Positions 62,930 through 64,000 of a DNA stretch of 64,000 nucleotides are shown piece after piece. Position numbers and translations under genes: made by a program. The first letter of the stretch is position 1; each line of letters opens with the position of its first letter. The notes beneath the pieces were generated by a model. That model had not been told where the DNA came from. It worked only from the letters and a program-made list of their open reading frames with translations, and ran no database searches. The stretch is from Oscillospiraceae bacterium. Its GTDB lineage: Bacteria > Bacillota > Clostridia > Oscillospirales > Ruminococcaceae. The stretch covers positions 18,245 through 82,244 of the forward strand of contig JAFUNP010000012.1 of assembly GCA_017473015.1 (NCBI GenBank). Reading direction: 5' to 3'.

Positions 62930-63598
62930 ATGCCTGAATTAAATAAAAACAATTACAGTGGTTATCTGCAGAATGCTGATACATTTGAATGGATGAAAAG
63001 CCGTGGCGCTGAAATGCGGAGACTGATGACATATTACAAGTGTGCTATGCTGGAGGTGGAAACCAAATTCAAAGTTTTGGATGCGGAATATTCTCTTCAG
63101 CATGATAGAAACCCAATAAACAGTATAAAAACAAGATTAAAGCAATTCAGCAGTATTATGGAAAAGCTGGAAAGAAACCACCTGCCGTTTACACTTTCGG
63201 CCATAGAAGAAAATCTGAACGATATAGCAGGTGTACGAGTGATATGCTCCTTTATCGAGGATGTGTATACATTGGCAGATGCTCTGCTAAATCAGGACGA
63301 TGTGCAACTGATAGAAAAAAAGGATTATATCAAAAAGCCAAAAGAAAATGGCTATCGCAGCCTGCATCTGATTATCGCAATTCCAATATTTCTTGAAAAT
63401 GAAAAAAGAATGATGAAAGTTGAAATACAGCTGCGAACAATAGCAATGGACTGCTGGGCAAGTCTGGAACACCAGCTACATTATAAAAAAGATTATGAGT
63501 TTGACAGTGAAAGTATGGAAAAATTATACGAATGCGCCCAGTTAAGCACAAAGCTGGACACTATAATGGACGAACTAAGGAAAAAGAACAATATATAA
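62930..63598 (+). CDS. relQ: small alarmone synthetase (RelQ-like)
   Basis: A 222-residue GTP pyrophosphokinase with only the RelA/SpoT synthetase domain, making (p)ppGpp from ATP and GTP/GDP. It has RNPINSIKTRLKQF (G-loop region), DIAGVRVICSF, KKPKENGYRSLHLII and VEIQLRTIAMDCWASLEHQL. No hydrolase, TGS or ACT domains. Length and absence of other domains fit RelQ. AGGAGGTC precedes it; a TATAAT -10 lies at 62905-62910 region with a poor -35. Confidence 0.9.
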   Translation: MPELNKNNYSGYLQNADTFEWMKSRGAEMRRLMTYYKCAMLEVETKFKVLDAEYSLQHDRNPINSIKTRLKQFSSIMEKLERNHLPFTLSAIEENLNDIAGVRVICSFIEDVYTLADALLNQDDVQLIEKKDYIKKPKENGYRSLHLIIAIPIFLENEKRMMKVEIQLRTIAMDCWASLEHQLHYKKDYEFDSESMEKLYECAQLSTKLDTIMDELRKKNNI

Positions 63599-63666
63599 GC
63601 TATTACCTGTAACAGCTATTTTTTATACAAAATAAAAAGACAGCGGATATTTCCACTGTCTTTTTT
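63598..63666. terminator. terminator pair between relQ and tRNA cluster
   Basis: First a stem AGCTATTAC / GTAACAGCT overlapping the relQ stop, followed by ATTTTTT. Then AAAAAGACAG / CTGTCTTTTT, which can stop transcription from both directions. Confidence 0.75.
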
Positions 63667-63672
63667 CTTTTT

Positions 63673-63747
<75 letters not shown>

Positions 63748-63758
63748 AACAAAAATTA

Positions 63759-63834
63759 TGGAGCGGGTTACGAGGCTCGAACTCGCTACCTCCACCTTGG
63801 CAAGGTGGCGCTCTACCAGATGAGCTAAACCCGC
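63759..63834 (-). tRNA. tRNA-Gly (GCC)
   Basis: Acceptor GCGGGTT / AACCCGC, anticodon loop TTGCCAA, T-arm GCGAG TTCGAGC CTCGT and encoded CCA. Confidence 0.96.
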
Positions 63835-63839
63835 TTATG

Positions 63840-63915
63840 TGGTGCCTCCGGTCGGAATCGAACCAACGACACGGGGATTTTCAGTCCCCTGCTCTACCGA
63901 CTGAGCTACAGAGGC
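63840..63915 (-). tRNA. tRNA-Phe (GAA)
   Basis: Acceptor GCCTCTG / CGGAGGC (one G-U pair), anticodon stem GGGGA / TCCCC with loop CTGAAAA, T-loop TTCGATT, discriminator A and encoded CCA. A UNN-codon reader, so a target of MiaA/MiaB encoded here. Confidence 0.96.
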
Positions 63916-63922
63916 ACACATT

Positions 63923-63999
63923 TGGCGACCCGAATGGGGCTCGAACCCACGACCTCTAGCGTGACAGGCTAGCGTTCTAACCAACTGAACTACCGGGCC
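63923..63999 (-). tRNA. tRNA-Asp (GTC)
   Basis: Acceptor GGCCCGG with a TCGGGTC complement, anticodon loop CTGTCAC, T-loop TTCGAGC, discriminator G and encoded CCA. First in the cluster on the minus strand; a substrate for the Tgt/QueA pathway encoded at 47.6-49.8 kb. Confidence 0.95.
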
Positions 64000-64000
64000 A

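Overview
The window reads as chromosomal DNA of a sporulating, single-membrane Clostridia-type Firmicute. The evidence is the AAGGAGG ribosome binding sites, frequent TTG starts, the uvrBA-miaB-ylbF-mutSL-miaA and HlyD-ylmE-sepF-ylmH-divIVA-lspA-rluD gene orders, a split transketolase, a SpoIVFA/SpoIVFB-like pair and a transposon-free housekeeping backbone. Codon use in the backbone favours CTG/AAA/GAA at moderate-to-low GC. I cannot name the genus.

Layout: 1-2.2 kb holds small metabolic genes (a partial gene, a YjbR protein, a YfcE-like phosphodiesterase, a 2-hydroxyacid dehydrogenase). 2.5-6.6 kb is a probable uptake and hydrolysis unit: a promoter, a possible leader peptide, a GltS-like membrane protein and two paralogous Zn-amidohydrolases. 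6.6-13.2 kb is a complete phosphate regulon (Pho box, pstSCAB, phoU, phoB, phoR) with a circularly permuted PstS. 13.2-16.8 kb has a large DUF6311-like membrane protein, an RluA-type pseudouridine synthase and RadC. 17-34.4 kb is a long repair, tRNA-modification and cell-division run. 34.4-39.4 kb has a HAD phosphatase, the split transketolase and an NfnAB-like oxidoreductase. 39.4-46.3 kb has the SpoIVFA/B-like pair, a radical SAM pair, rplS with a structured leader, lepB, rbgA, rnhB and yraN. 46.3-51.2 kb has CapA, queA, tgt, yajC and two membrane proteins.

The most interesting region is 51.2-57.1 kb. A XerC/D-type tyrosine recombinase gene sits next to a dif-like 28-bp site (52440-52467). 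A second dif-like site lies at 57082-57109, and the two share a 15-nt identical half. Between them is a compact element of about 4.64 kb that I interpret as a filamentous phage (inovirus-like) prophage: ssDNA-binding protein, rolling-circle Rep of the pMV158 RepB type, small coat protein, coat-distal terminator, Zot-like ATPase, two secreted membrane-anchored proteins, small hydrophobic virion-type proteins, and a structured intergenic region. No secretin gene is present, as expected for a host without an outer membrane. Just upstream of rep is a perfect 10-bp hairpin whose loop displays CACTACGAC, nearly the pMV158-family nick site. The element therefore appears to combine filamentous virion genes, plasmid-type rolling-circle replication and integration by a Xer recombinase.

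57.1-62.8 kb carries minus-strand genes (DUF6873-like, an FtsX-like permease, an HlyD-like adaptor, radA, a duplicated CmpB-type membrane protein). 62.9-63.6 kb is a small alarmone synthetase. The window ends with four minus-strand tRNA genes transcribed in the order Asp, Phe, Gly, Cys. Backbone genes run mainly + before the dif-like site and mainly - after it, which fits, but does not prove, a position near the replication terminus.
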